Source: Anaspis maculata (Eukaryota > Arthropoda > Insecta > Coleoptera > Scraptiidae). From it: DNA of 64,000 nt. The notes under the pieces were generated by a model. That model saw only the letters and a program-made list of their open reading frames with translations, had not been told where the DNA came from and ran no database searches. The stretch spans positions 5,942,070 to 6,006,069 of the forward strand of contig OX421967.1 in assembly GCA_949128115.1 (NCBI GenBank), read 5' to 3'. Below, piece after piece: positions 43,813 to 55,113 of the stretch (positions within the stretch are counted from its first letter, which is position 1; each line of letters starts with the position of its first letter). The position numbers and the translations under genes were made by a program.

Positions 43813-46023
43813 CACTTCTGAGCAAAAGTTAAGGGCCACTTTTTCGAATGTGAATAACTCACAAACGCTTTTTTTGATTTTGACGAATTTTCGCACAGAG
43901 GTGGTCTTATGTGTTGTAAAGACAAGTGTGAAGTGGCGCACTCACCAATCCATAGGTTCGTGGTAGAGAGGTCTCCGACTGTTGCTTTGCAGAAATGCGT
44001 AATTTTTAGTGAAATCAAAGCATTGGATTTTGGACAAAATGGAGGTTCATCCAATAAAAAACGTCTAGTTTGCTTTGTTACAATGTTCTCAAGCAAGTAC
44101 CATGCTAAGTTTGTCCATTGACATCTTTCATCTTCAAATTTTGACCATCAATCTCTTCTTATGGCTTGAACAATGTGTGAGGCACTACTTTGCGTGATTT
44201 TGGTTACATACAGTTCAGTCGTGTATTTCTTGTGATTCTGCGTCAACGTTTTGTGATTTTGGCCACTCTTGAGCCTCAAAAACAATAAATCCTCTATGCA
44301 GATTGTTACTAATGAACAAAAACAAGAGAAAAAAGCTCACAAAAATGTCAAAATTTTGAGCATTGACAAGAAATAAGTCATAATTTTCATCACATGCCGA
44401 TAAAACACCTCTACAGTGACCAAAGAAGAAATGGTGAATTTCTTCAATTCTTTTGGGGAAAAGACATTTACGGGGTGTCGCCAAGAGGCCAAGCGCAAAA
44501 ACGATGAGTGACAACCTTGATTGATCATTTGCCATCAATATTCAAGAGTTTAAATCACTTTAACGCCATCAGGCCCTTTCGAATGCGAATATGTTGAAAA
44601 ATTAACTTCAAGTTTGTTTCTCTGCACTGAGTGAACCCATGGACGGATATGGATGATGGCCATACTCAGAGATGTGTATAAGCCTTGTGTTTGAATGTAG
44701 AAACCACCAAGAGCATCTGGCGACGCAAAAATTTAAAATCGATGTTTGTTTGAACCTCTGCAGTGTGAAAAACAGCTCAAATCAAATGACGTTCTCAATC
44801 GGAACTGTCGTCTTTTGTAATTGTACAGGAACTGATCAAAAAGATTCCTGCTCACACCATGATAGAGCCACTTCCATTCGGAATTCTGAGTGGAATGCAA
44901 TTTGCATGAAACCGATGTCCACGACGACGAAGACATCATACACGACCGCGCTAGTCGTTTCCTGTCAGGGAGATACGTGTTTTACGTTTGTCGTTTTTGA
45001 CCAGGCCCTGTACAATTACGAAAGACGAACAATCCCGATTGAGAACTCATTCGATTTTGGCTGTTTTTCACACTGCAGAGGTTCAAACAAACACCGATTT
45101 TCAAATGTTCGCGTCGTCGGATGCTCTTGGTGGTTTCTACTCTTGAACACAAGGCTTATGCATATCTCTGAGTATGGCCATCATCAATCTCCGTCTTTGG
45201 GTTCACTCAGAGCAGCGAAACAAATTTGAAGTTAATTTTTCAACTTCTTCGCATTCGAGAGAGCCTGATGGCGTTAAAGTGATTTAAACTCTTGAATATT
45301 GATGGCAAATGATCAATCAAGGTTGTCACTCATCGTTTTTGCGCTTGGCCTCTTGGCGACACCCCGTAAATGTCTTTTCCCCAAAAGAATTGAAGAAATT
45401 CACCATTTCTTCTTTGGTCACTGTAGAGGTGTTTCATCGGCATGTGATGAAAATTATGACTTATTTCTTGTCAATGCTCAAGATTTTGACATTTTGTGAG
45501 CTTTCTTCTCTTGTTTTTGTTCTTTAGTAACAGTCTGCACAAAGGATTTATTGTTTTTGAGGCTCAAGAGTGGCCAAAATCACAAAACATTGACGCAAAA
45601 TCACAAGAAATACACGACTGAACTGTATGCAACCAAAATCACGCAAAGTAGTGCCTCACACATTGTTTGAGCCATAAGAAGATATTGATGGTCAAAATTT
45701 GAAGATGAAAGATGTCAATGAACAAACTTAGCATGGTACTTGCTTAAGAACATTGTAACAAAGCAAACTAGACGTTTTTTATTGGATGAACCTCCATTTT
45801 TTCCAAAATCCAATGCTTTGATTTGACTAAAAATCACGCATTTCTGCAAAGCAACAGTCAAAGACCTCTCTACCACAAACCTATGGATTGGTGAGTGCGC
45901 CACTTCACACTTGTCTTAACAACACATAAGACCACCTCTGTGCGAAAATTCGCCAAAATCAAAAAAAGCGTTTGTGAGTTATTCACATTTGAAAAAGTGG
46001 CCCTTAACTTTTGCTCAGAAGTG
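43813..46023. mobile_element. 2.2-kb palindromic element in intron 1 of copy 2
   Basis: Ends CACTTCTGAGCAAAAGTTAA and its complement, flanked by TA. The arms (43813 to about 44845; about 44990-46023) are about 1.03 kb each and highly similar; the loop is about 145 bp. The frames at 44215-44538 (-) and 45299-45499 (+) are the same arm sequence. No transposase motif. TA duplication and termini suggest a Tc1/mariner-mobilised foldback element. Confidence 0.85.
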
Positions 46024-46027
46024 TATA

Positions 46028-46403
46028 TACCCAGGAGGACTCCTGATATGTGAGTCCTCCAAGCGGCGCCATCTATCAAAGGCATTCCGCAGATGCTATA
46101 TTTCAAGGCATCGGGCAGGCGAGAGAATTGAACACAAGCACGTGAAGTCAACCGTCGCCAAGAGCATCGATGGTGGGGGTACACATGTATATTCAAAACG
46201 AGTAGAGCAATGTTAAGAGACAACAAACACGCAAATATAAATAATTCGCCTCTCAGGGCCATAGAGCGGGCACCTCGAATTTTAATTGAAACAAAGCTCT
46301 CCGACTACCACAACATCAGACGGTCGGACCGAAACTGCACAGACACGTGTTTCTCTTGGCGCCGCTTGGGGAGGACTCACATATTTGGAGTCCTCCTGGG
46401 TGT
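46028..46403. mobile_element. small palindromic element beside the 2.2-kb one
   Basis: Left end ACCCAGGAGGACTCCTGATA; right end its approximate complement (GGAGTCCTCCTGGGT). GAGTCCTCCAAGCGGCGCC and its complement lie just inside. A second inverted pair (46287-46349 against 46489-46553, containing CACGTGTCTGTGCAG) overlaps its right edge, so this interval is a mosaic of nested inverted repeats. Confidence 0.6.
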
Positions 46404-46646
46404 ATATTACCATGAGATCTCTGGCTGCCGCAGCATCGGATGGTTTGACCTGATGCCTGCGCACTGACGAGCTCCCGATAGGGGCGAAGCACGTGTCTGT
46501 GCAGTTTCGGTCCGACCGTCTGATGTTGTGGTGGTCGGAAAGCTCTTTGTTTCATCGGTGACAATGTCAACGGCAATGAAAACGAATGCGACGAGGGCAA
46601 AGCCCGATGCACGAGAGCCGAATTCCACTGAATCTCACTTTTGCAG

Positions 46647-46945
46647 CCCAATCGTCATGTCCTGCGCATGCGCCATGCCTACCTGCGTCCAAATACGTCA
46701 TTTGCCGCGCAGATCACTATTACTGGAAGACTTTACCTCAAAAAGATGGTCTTGTTGAAACGCCTGCCCCAGGTTCGTTGCTCACTGCGATGCAAATCAA
46801 CCAAAGGTATCAACAGGCAACAGTCGGCGACATGCACTTGGCGCAATTTCGCTCGAAAGATGGCACCATGCATTTCAGCACAATCAAAATGACAGATACG
46901 AAGTTGATGTTCACCAACAACGGCGATATCGTCGGTGACGTTGAA
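46647..46945 (+). CDS. secreted-protein family copy 2, exon 2
   Basis: Acceptor CTTTTGCAG, donor GAA/GTGAGT; entered in phase 1, left in phase 0. Encodes residues 26-125: SSCPAHAPC (Cys 30, 36), CRADHYYW (Cys 45), MHLAQF, GTMHFST and LMFTNNGDIV. Lines up with copy 1 without large gaps until the variable middle (about residues 55-75). Confidence 0.85.
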
Positions 46946-48365
46946 GTGAGTTTTTGGCAGCCGCATACAGTGAATATTGGGCCAGTCAAATGAGGAAAGC
47001 TGGAGGGAAAAAACTGTCGGACATTTGGAAATTCGACAGTGTAGTTTCGCAGCAGTCAGGTGAGGTGTGCTGATAAACATACTGAAAGTCCCCAACTCTA
47101 CCTATCGAGCTCGAGCTCGTTTTCTGCTTATATTGCGCTAACCGACAGAGATATTCAATCAAGTTTCATACAAAATCAAGCTTACAAAATTGTCAACAAA
47201 AAAGGCTTCATACCGATTCTTCTCTTGTATCAGTCAACAACAAAAATCAATAAAATAAGCGATTTTTTGCCTATGGCTAGAGATATTGTCTTTAGAATTT
47301 GTGAAGATGTTGGCAGTCTACATAATAGTCAGGTACCATGGGTCCGAAAAACTGATCCCGTGGGATCCTTCGTGAAGGGGGCAAGTGAGCTTTTACTTCT
47401 TATAGTTCTATATGTGGAGATACCGGAATGTTTTGGTGCCACTTTCAAAATGGCGTCGTTTCAAAATGGCGGCCATTTGATTTTGAAAACATGAATTCAC
47501 ACTCAACTTACGCCTATTGTATGGATTGACGTTTTCTATTTGCTATTGTGCGAAATTTGCATGTGTGCCTAATTTTCCGAAAAGTGAAAAAAAAACTAAA
47601 ATTTTTGTGATTTTTACAATTCCTATTGCCTCAGGTGCTGTGTGCTTCTCTGTAAGAAGCATGCCAAGTAAATGTTTTTTTATTATTCTCATATGTATGA
47701 AGTTACCGAAATGCTTTGGTGCCACTTTCAAAATGGCAGCGTACCGATTTGGCGGCCACCTTTATTTTGATAAGGTGTTCGATAATGCAAAAATTCCAAC
47801 TCGGTAACCAAACGAGTTATAGTAATTAAAGTCACAAGATAGATTTACAATTCAATGCTCGTTGAGATAAAACAAACCGCATCTCCATTTTTTAAGCCGT
47901 TCTTAAAAAATCCACCGATTTATCAAAAAATGTCAATTTTTATGCAACTGACCACTAATATCCGGATTTTCCCAGAACAGCTCAAGATATAAAGATGCGG
48001 TTTACTTTATCTCAACAAGCATTGAATTGGTCATCTACCTTGTGACTTTCATCACTATAACTCTTTTGATTACTTGATCTTTTGAAATTTTTGCATTATT
48101 GAATACCCCATCAAAATCCAGGTGGCCGCCAAATCGGTACTCTGTCATTTTCAAAGTGGCACTAAAGCATCTCGGTAACTTCATAGGTACATAGGGTTGC
48201 ATTTTGACCGGTCAAATAAGATTTGGTCAATTAACCGGTCAATTGTCGGTCAATTGACGGTCAAATCGGTCAAATAATAAAAAAATACATAAAAACAGGT
48301 GTTAGTATCATTCAACATCATTTATTGAAATTAGACAACACTTTGAATATTTCGTTAGGTAAATA

Positions 48366-48480
48366 CCGTATGATCGAAAACTTTCCTCCTCTAGGCAGGC
48401 TGTGGCATGGCCAAAATCAGCCTTGTTTGTCTGCCAATGACCACAGCCTGTCTAGAGGAGGAAAGTTTTTGATCATACGG
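48366..48480. mobile_element. 115-bp palindromic MITE nested in the hAT-like element
   Basis: Ends CCGTATGATCGAAAACTTTC and the complement; TA on both sides. Inner CCTCCTCTAG-CAGGCTGTGG words pair as well, so nearly the whole element folds. Confidence 0.8.
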
Positions 48481-48487
48481 TACTATA

Positions 48488-49071
48488 CAGGGTGCTTCGG
48501 GGATGATAGCGAAAAATTTAACTGTGGGTAGATCTTGTCAAAATATGACGAAAACCTTTGAAGCATTTTGAAAAGTTCGGCCTAATGACGAAGATATAGC
48601 TCTCTGAAGTTCACTTTTTTCGGATTTCAAAATTTTTTAGCTCAAGAACGTTCCGAGAAATTCAGCTTTAATTCAGCATAAGCTGGTTTGTCATAATTAT
48701 CTATCAACCTGCCAAATTTTAAAAGAATCCAATCAGTGGCGTGGAAGTTATGAGGGGTCACCTTAAGTCAACTTTTCTTCGAATGCTTCTAAATTATTGA
48801 CACTCATAACTCCTGAACCACTGGTTGGATTGTTTCCAAATTTGGCAAGTTGATAGATAATTACGACAAATCAGCTTTTGCTGAATTAAAGCTAACTTTG
48901 TCGAAACGTTCCTGAGTTACAAATTTTCGAAATCCGAAAAAAGTGAACTTTGGAGAGCTGTATCTTCGTCATTATAGGTCGAACTTTGCAAGATGGTATA
49001 TAGGTTTTCGTCATATTTTGACGAGATCTACCCACAGTTGAATTTTTTGCTATCATCCCTGAAACACCCTG
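48488..49071. mobile_element. 584-bp palindromic element nested in the hAT-like element
   Basis: Ends CAGGGTGCTTCGGGGATGAT and complement of CAGGGTGTTTCAGGGATGAT, TA on both sides, arms about 285 bp. A partial copy (one arm and the centre) lies at 51015-51355. Confidence 0.85.
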
Positions 49072-49629
49072 TATTTTACTCGATTTTTATTTTATTTCAA
49101 AATAAATAAATTTAAATAAAAATATATTTCAATTTTAATTTTTGATAATTATAGGTAGGTGCGCAAACACCTCAACTAACTCAGTTCAGGTACTCATACA
49201 AATATATGGTATATGACATAACATGTTCCAAAAATAAAACGAATATTTGGTGTTATTTTTAGACTTTATTAAATTAAAATTACAAGAGATAAGACCGAAA
49301 CGCAGCTTTTTTACTATACACTGATGAAGAGTTCAGGTCCATAGGACCATAGGTACTGATATATTTCACGGATTTGAATGAGCTAGTTCTCCGTTCGATA
49401 TACTGACGTCTTAGTTTGGCAATTAACCCACGAACACCCCAAAAAGAATACTTTACGTGTTTGTTGTGTTAATACATAAGATGTAATGACTTTTTAAATC
49501 GTGCCAAACAAGGCCCGGGGGCTCGTATTTGACCGGTCAATTGACCAGAGTATTTGACACGGTCAAATGACCGGTCAATTGACGGCTCATTTGACCGGTC
49601 AATTGACATCGTGCAACCCTATAGGTACA

Positions 49630-50640
49630 TATGAGAATAATAAAAAAATATTTGCCAGACATGTCTCTCACGGAAAAGCACATAGCACCTGAGGCAATAA
49701 GGATCGTGAAAATCACTGATTTTCTAGTTTTTTTTTCACATTTTGGAAAAACTATTCAGCACACATGCAAATTTCAGACAATATACCAAATAGAAAACAA
49801 CAATCCATACCTGATCAAAAGAAAAATCGATAAAATCGGTTTGAGCCGAGCGAAAATAGGCGTGAGTTGAGTGTGAATCCACTTTACCAAAATCAAATGG
49901 TCGCCAATTTGGAACGACGCTATTTTGAAATTGGTACCAGAGCATTTCGGTGTCTTCAGAGGCCAAAGAAGTAGTAACTGGAAAATCACAAGTATACCGA
50001 CTTCCTGAAAAAACACACGGCACTTTCCTTCTTAATTTTACCATTTTTCGTGAATATCGCTCTTTTTCTACCTACTGTATCACTTGTGGCCATTATATTT
50101 CCAGCAAGCTGAGTTTTTAGTGAACTTCATTTTTTGTAGATGCTGTTAGGATCAATACAACTTGAATTAGGTTGAGAAACAGTCGAGAAACCTATATGTA
50201 GAGCTAAAAGTCATCATAATTTCCAGTATTTTTCTAATTCCGGTCGAACAGATCAATATAAATGATAACCGATGACAGCAGCGGATAGAGAATATGAATT
50301 CACGTATTTCTACAAAAAAAAATTGAAATCGGGTGAGAATGGAGCAAGTTAGATCCGAATAAATGTCACCGGAAACAGATGGCCGCCATTTTGAAATGAC
50401 GTCATTTTGAAAGTGGCACCAAAACATTTCGGTATCTCCACATATAGGACTATAAGAAATGAAAGGTCCCTTGCCCTTGCCCCCTACACGAAGGAGCCCA
50501 CGGGATACCGGATGACCCCTGACTATAAAGCTGATCGTGACATTTGAGCAGAAAAAATGCGAAAATATTTTTCAATTTTTTTTTAAATAAGGTTTTCCAA
50601 GAGAGCACAGTGAAGGTTTCGTTTGATTCAGCAATCAGTC
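49630..50640. other. palindrome right-arm remainder and unassigned sequence
   Basis: Matches the left arm of the large palindrome in pieces (see 47075-51680), including two copies of the AAATGGC-AAAGTGGCACCAAA segment. No gene. Confidence 0.5.
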
Positions 50641-51014
50641 TTGATATTCACATATTGTAAGACAAGATTTCAACAGTATTGTTACGAGCGCCGATTCCGT
50701 GCATTCTGGTGAACACGCGATCTTTCTAGGTCCTTTCATTCATCAGATCGCGGTGTAGATACAAGTGCGGAACTCTGAACATTTCCAGAAGTATACGCGA
50801 TGGCTTGGCATTGGGAACCTTCAACGCTCGATCAAGACACATCTCTTCATTCTGGCGGAGGCGCCGCCGCCGGTTCTAAGGCACGGCCGAATTATTCGGG
50901 TGATGTGCATGATTTTTCGGGAGTCGTATGGAAAGTGGAAATCGTATGTAGGGTCACTGTGGAAACTGCTGGAGGATGAATGGAACATTTCGAGATGAAT
51001 TAGTCGGACCTATA

Positions 51015-51355
51015 CAGGGTGTTTCAGCGATGGTAGCAAAAAATTCAACTGTGGTCATATCTCGTGAAAATATGACGAAAACCTCCATACCATTTTGCAA
51101 AGTTCGGCCTAATGACGAAGATGCTGGTTCAAACTTCAGAGTTCACTTCATTCGGATTTCGAAAATTTGTAGCTCAAGAACGTTTGGATGAAATTAACTT
51201 AAATTTACCATCGATTGGTTTGTCGAAACTATCTACCGACCTGCCAAATTTTGAAAGAATCCAGCCAGTGGCGTAGGAGTTACGAGGATAAATAATTTAG
51301 GAGCATTCGAAGAACAGTTGACTTGAGGTGACCCCTCATAATTTCTACGCTACTG
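51015..51355 (+). mobile_element. partial copy of the 584-bp palindromic element
   Basis: Starts CAGGGTGTTTCAGCGATGGT after TA, follows the left arm of 48488-49071 (AAATATGACGAAAACC, GTTCGGCCTAATGACGAAGA), passes through the centre (GTTGACTTGAGGTGACCCCT) and stops; the second arm is missing. Confidence 0.75.
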
Positions 51356-51823
51356 AATCCCTCAGCTTTGATGTAGACTGCCATCATCTTCACAAATTTT
51401 GAAGACGACATCTCTAGCCATAGGCAGAAAATTCCTTATTCCTTCGATTTCTTTTGTCAAGTTGTTTTTACTAATACCAACAGAAACGAGAAAAAAATCT
51501 GTATGGAACAATTTTTTTAGACAATATTCTAACCCTGATTTTTCATGAAACTCAATCGAATAATATCTCTGATGGTTAGCGCAATATAAGCAGAAAACTG
51601 GATCGAAAGACCATTTTTCAAGATGACGGCTCGAGCTCGATAGATAGAGTTGGGGACTTTCAGTATGTTCATCAGTTCAGCTACCGGACATTTCTGTCAA
51701 ATTTCCAAAACAGTTTTTTCCTTTAAACGGAAAAATTTGTTCTAATTTGACTGGCCTATACCTATGTATAGAAATAGACCGCGCAAATATTCAATTCAAT
51801 TCAATTTTTTTTGCTATTCTCAG

Positions 51824-52204
51824 GTATTGTGCAACTTCATGTATGGTAGTGCGCCCAGATTCAAATGGTTAACTATGTGGCCCGGCACCATGCAATCCAG
51901 GAGGATAGATGGATCGCCTGATATGAGAGAGGCCGCGATAATTGTCGGTGTGGAAAACAACCAGTTTACCTACTTGGGTTTACCCTTAGTCAATAAAGAT
52001 GAGCCCTACCGCTCATCCGCTCTACCGCTTTATGGAAGAATCATCCAGGATGGTTATGGAAATTATGAATTGTTGTATCGAGATGTCGATGACGTGTATC
52101 AACGAACCGAACACTACCGAACTTTGGTTCATAAGAAATGCGCTGATGCCATAGAGAGGAATCCATATGGGCTTCGGGATAAGCCTCAGCATTGGGATTC
52201 ATAA
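51824..52204 (+). CDS. secreted-protein family copy 2, exon 3
   Basis: A good polypyrimidine acceptor (TTTTTTTTGCTATTCTCAG) gives phase 0 and starts VLC. Encodes residues 126-251: Cys 128, MWPGTMQS (143-150), REAAIIVGVENNQF, YLG, GNYELLYRD and KKCADA (Cys 231), then a 20-residue tail and TAA. Compared with copy 1 it has an extra loop after YLG and a longer C-terminus. Confidence 0.85.
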   Translation, partial: VLCNFMYGSAPRFKWLTMWPGTMQSRRIDGSPDMREAAIIVGVENNQFTYLGLPLVNKDEPYRSSALPLYGRIIQDGYGNYELLYRDVDDVYQRTEHYRTLVHKKCADAIERNPYGLRDKPQHWDS

Positions 52205-52230
52205 TTTTATAATTTGGGGGGAAAACCATG

Positions 52231-52236
52231 AATAAA
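52231..52236 (+). promoter_or_regulatory. polyadenylation signal of copy 2
   Basis: AATAAA 27 bases after the stop codon of exon 3. Confidence 0.65.
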
Positions 52237-52484
52237 TTGGGTATTGCAATATAAATCTGTTTTTACCGAAGGCGTTGATAGTATCAAGGTTGAGAAAGTA
52301 GGTATTGTATCCAAAGATTCCCAGAAGTCCTGAAAAACTATTCAGAAATTGTATGAAAAATTCAAATTCCCCTATGAAATCTCATAAGTCCCCAGTAATC
52401 CCAATGTACTCTTTGTTCCATCTACTCCAGATGTGTTGTATCATTTTCTGGAGGCGTTCGAAGCGAGACAATCGGTTCGACAAA

Positions 52485-52832
52485 CTAATCGAAGGGACTG
52501 AGATTCACGCCAAACGGGAATCGGGTAGACTTTATATAGGTCGAACGGTTCATTATGATAAGGGGAATTTTCAGAATAAATACAAGTTTGTCGTTGTAAA
52601 TGTATGAATCTACTTCAATTAATTTGGAAATATAGATTAGATTTTTCGGCTTTATTTCAAACGGCAATTGTGGCATTTCCACGGTTGACTTCAATTTTGA
52701 AAGCGCATTGAAAAGATCCTTGGTGGATATGATGCTGGGATGAAAGACTTTTGATTTTGTAAATGATATAGCCAGTAATAATTGATCTAGAATTTTTGAG
52801 ATAGTCTGATACATTAACTGGATTTGGTTCAA
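52485..52832 (-). pseudogene. errantivirus-like envelope, C-terminal part
   Basis: 115-residue frame resembling the membrane-proximal part of insect errantivirus envelope proteins (HPSIISTKDLFNALSKL, then a VFILKIPLI strand). In intact relatives envelope is a membrane fusion glycoprotein. It is separated from the N-terminal part by stops and frame changes (52833-53098) and lacks the transmembrane end. Not functional. Confidence 0.65.
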
Positions 52833-53098
52833 CGTATCAGCAAGATTATGGAGGTGATTGTTGAATTACTTCGTCTCTTAGGATCACTTCAGCTTCCGTT
52901 ATTCGTGTTTCTAAAATTACCTCATTCTGATAAAGATCCATTATAGATTTGTTGAATTTTTCAATAATTTCTGTGGAAAGAGAGTAGTTTTTTGATATTT
53001 TCTTGGAGTGAATTTTGATTTTCGGCTAGTTCCTGAATCATACTCTCGAAGTGAATTCCGTCTTCATCATCTAAATTTCCGGTAATACTTTTAAAAAC

Positions 53099-53500
53099 TT
53101 AACCAAGTGCATTTATCAATCCGCGTTTTTTCCTGTTCAAATTTTGATTCTCTCTAACTGTTGTCTTGTTGGGTAAAATTTCAAAGATACTTTCCTGAAT
53201 GGCGTTTTTTGTATTGTCTATAACTTTCAAATAATTTCCTATTTCCATTGAGTACGTTAGGTTGTTGAATTGTCGTGTCTGTCGGGTCGAGGTTGAATCT
53301 TGTGTGATTATTCGTGTGAGAGAATTGAGGTTTCTGTTGAGTTTTTCAAAGCGGTTGACCAAAATGGATATGTCATAATAGTAAAGTAATTTATGGGAAT
53401 ATGGCTGAATTTTTGCAGTACCTAGGTGTACTAGGAGGAGTCCTGGATTATTTTTAAGGTTCCGTATCTCTATCGGACTCGTGGTCGTTATCAATACCAT
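53099..53500 (-). pseudogene. errantivirus-like envelope, N-terminal part
   Basis: 133-residue frame whose last residues hold a basic RKKR site directly followed by a hydrophobic GLINALG, the furin-type cleavage and fusion-peptide arrangement of errantivirus envelopes. It overlaps the end of the integrase frame by 47 bases, as env commonly does in these elements. A stop immediately after the fusion-peptide start breaks the protein. Confidence 0.7.
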
Positions 53501-54992
53501 GAGCAGTAGGGCGAACCTGCAACAATTTATTGATCTTTAATGCTCGCTTAATGTTTCTCATGTGATATTTGCGTTGTTTTGTGGCAATAACATGTTTGTT
53601 CCTATCAACTGCAACGGGTTTTATCGGTGACCTGAATTTATTTTGGGTTTTGGTCACCCGTCCAGTTTCCTCAGGGTAAATAGCTTGTTCAGCGTCAAGT
53701 TCGATTTGTTCTTTGTCTTTGTTAAGTCTTGATAAGGTTTTCGTTTTATTTTCTTGTAGCCTGTCATTGAGTTCACGGTATAACAGTTTGGTCTTTTCTT
53801 TGTGATTCTGAACATAATTACTAGTCAGTAATTTTTGGCAGTTTATGTCAACAGAGTCGTCTAATTCTAGGTGGCCAAATACAATGTCGATAGGTTTTTT
53901 GCCAGTTGAGGTGTGTATAGAATGGTTATAGGCGAGAACTGCGAAAAGAGTTTTAGTCTTCGAATCTTCAGCTGGGAATTGTTCGTCGAGCAGCCGAATG
54001 TGTTCTAACAGTGTACTGTGTAACCTTTCTACCATGCCGTTGGATTGTGGATTTTCAGGAGTGATAAAATGAATTTTTATTTCATGTAATCCAAATAGTT
54101 CTCTCAAATTTGTGTTTTTGAATTCTGTGCCGTTATCACAAATGATCATCTTTGGAATTCCAAGGTGTGAAAATAATTTCAGAAGGCTCTGAATTATGTC
54201 GATTGAGTTGTGACTTTGTATCTTATAGATTTGAGCGTATTTCGAGAATGCATCTATGCTCGTGAGAAATATTTCCTTATCAATCGTTATCGCATCGATA
54301 TGTATCGTCTCGAAAGGTTTAGTTGCTGTGGGTGTTGGGTTGATTCCCAGTTTCAAGGGGTTGCGTTCGTATTTTGTACGTTGGTAGATATCGCAGGTAT
54401 TTATGTATGTCTGAATTGAATTTTTCATGTTAGGCCAATAATAAAGACTTTTAATTTTTGCCTCTGTTTCATTTATACCGCGATGATTGCTCTTGCTCTC
54501 GTGATATATTCGTAGTACTTCAGGTATTTGGTTTTCCTCTACATCTATTAATTTTTGTTTTGTACAAATGAATTTATAGTGAGGCCACTTGAATGTTTTC
54601 CTCACTGTCTCGCAAAATGAATAGTATGCTTCTGGGGGATCAAAAATCATGTGATAAGTTATTTCGGGTACGATGTATTCCCTTATAAAGTCAATGATTT
54701 CGGTGTCGAAATTATTTTTATCGATTTGGACAAGTAATCTCTGTCTGTTTGGGAACGCCTTTATAATTTTGGTTCGAGCTGGAGAGTGATTGACCAGTTC
54801 GACTTCAATTCGATTTTGACTTTTATTCAATATGTCGTCAGATATCGGAATTTCAACAATAGGGTTTTCTTGGTCATTAGAATGTTGAGTACCTACCGTC
54901 ATCATTTTCAGGCTCTGGTAATGGGCTATCAGGTTCTGGTAATGGGTCATTAGGTTCTGGTAATGGGTCATGAGGTTCTGGTAATGTGTCAT
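53454..54992 (-). pseudogene. gypsy integrase (512-residue frame)
   Basis: Residues 164 and 170 give the His pair, Cys 200 the first Cys; the second Cys is replaced by Tyr 203 (TCDIYQR), so zinc binding is probably impaired. The DDE core is intact: Asp 233 (IHIDAIT), Asp 286 (ICDNGTEF) and Glu 322 (NGMVERLH), with 35 residues between the last two. The C-terminal region is basic. The first 28 residues are a frame-shifted reading of the PEPD repeat of the preceding frame, so the true upstream join is by frameshift. Confidence 0.85.
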
Positions 54993-55010
54993 CAGGTTCA
55001 GGTACCTGCT
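54895..55010 (-). repeat. minisatellite in gypsy pol encoding PEPD repeats
   Basis: About five copies of an 18-21-base unit (plus-strand GGTTCTGGTAATGGGTCAT). One frame reads PEPxDPLPEP, another MTHYQNL. The pol and integrase frames overlap here, so repeat slippage is a natural cause of the frameshift that separates them. Confidence 0.85.
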
Positions 55011-55113
55011 GGATGTCGTTTTCGTGGTCGCGATCTATAACAACTGGTTCAAGGGTTTGATCATCGGCTTCGTCTATAGCTATTGTTGGTACGATTTTGG
55101 GCTCAGTTTCGTT

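Larger units (their letters stand above)
48192..49621. mobile_element. hAT-like nonautonomous element with 8-bp target duplication
   Basis: Termini TAGGGTTGCA and TGCAACCCTA, flanked on both sides by TAGGTACA: an exact 8-bp duplication, the hAT hallmark. Subterminal GACCGGTCAATTGAC-type words occur repeatedly and inverted at both ends, as expected of hAT transposase-binding motifs. It has no transposase and itself hosts two TA-flanked palindromes. Confidence 0.85.
47075..51680. repeat. large interrupted palindrome in intron 2 of copy 2
   Basis: CTGAAAGTCCCCAACTCTA at about 47083 is repeated as its complement near 51650. Inner pairs match in order: 47270-47330 with 51370-51430, 47410-47520 with 49865-49970 (and again 50380-50460), 47560-47700 with 49622-49740, and 47700-47930 with 47990-48184. 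The centre is near 47960. The right arm is expanded by the hAT-like insertion (48192-49621) and by sequence at 50530-51360. No gene is seen in it. Confidence 0.75.

Noticed and set aside
44672..45229. 185-residue frame spanning the loop of the 2.2-kb palindrome
   Set aside because: It reads through one arm, loop and the other arm; no transposase motif, and parts are the complement of itself.
50765..50998. 77-residue frame in a GC-richer island
   Set aside because: No motif, no splice partners, and no relation to the secreted-protein exons on either side.
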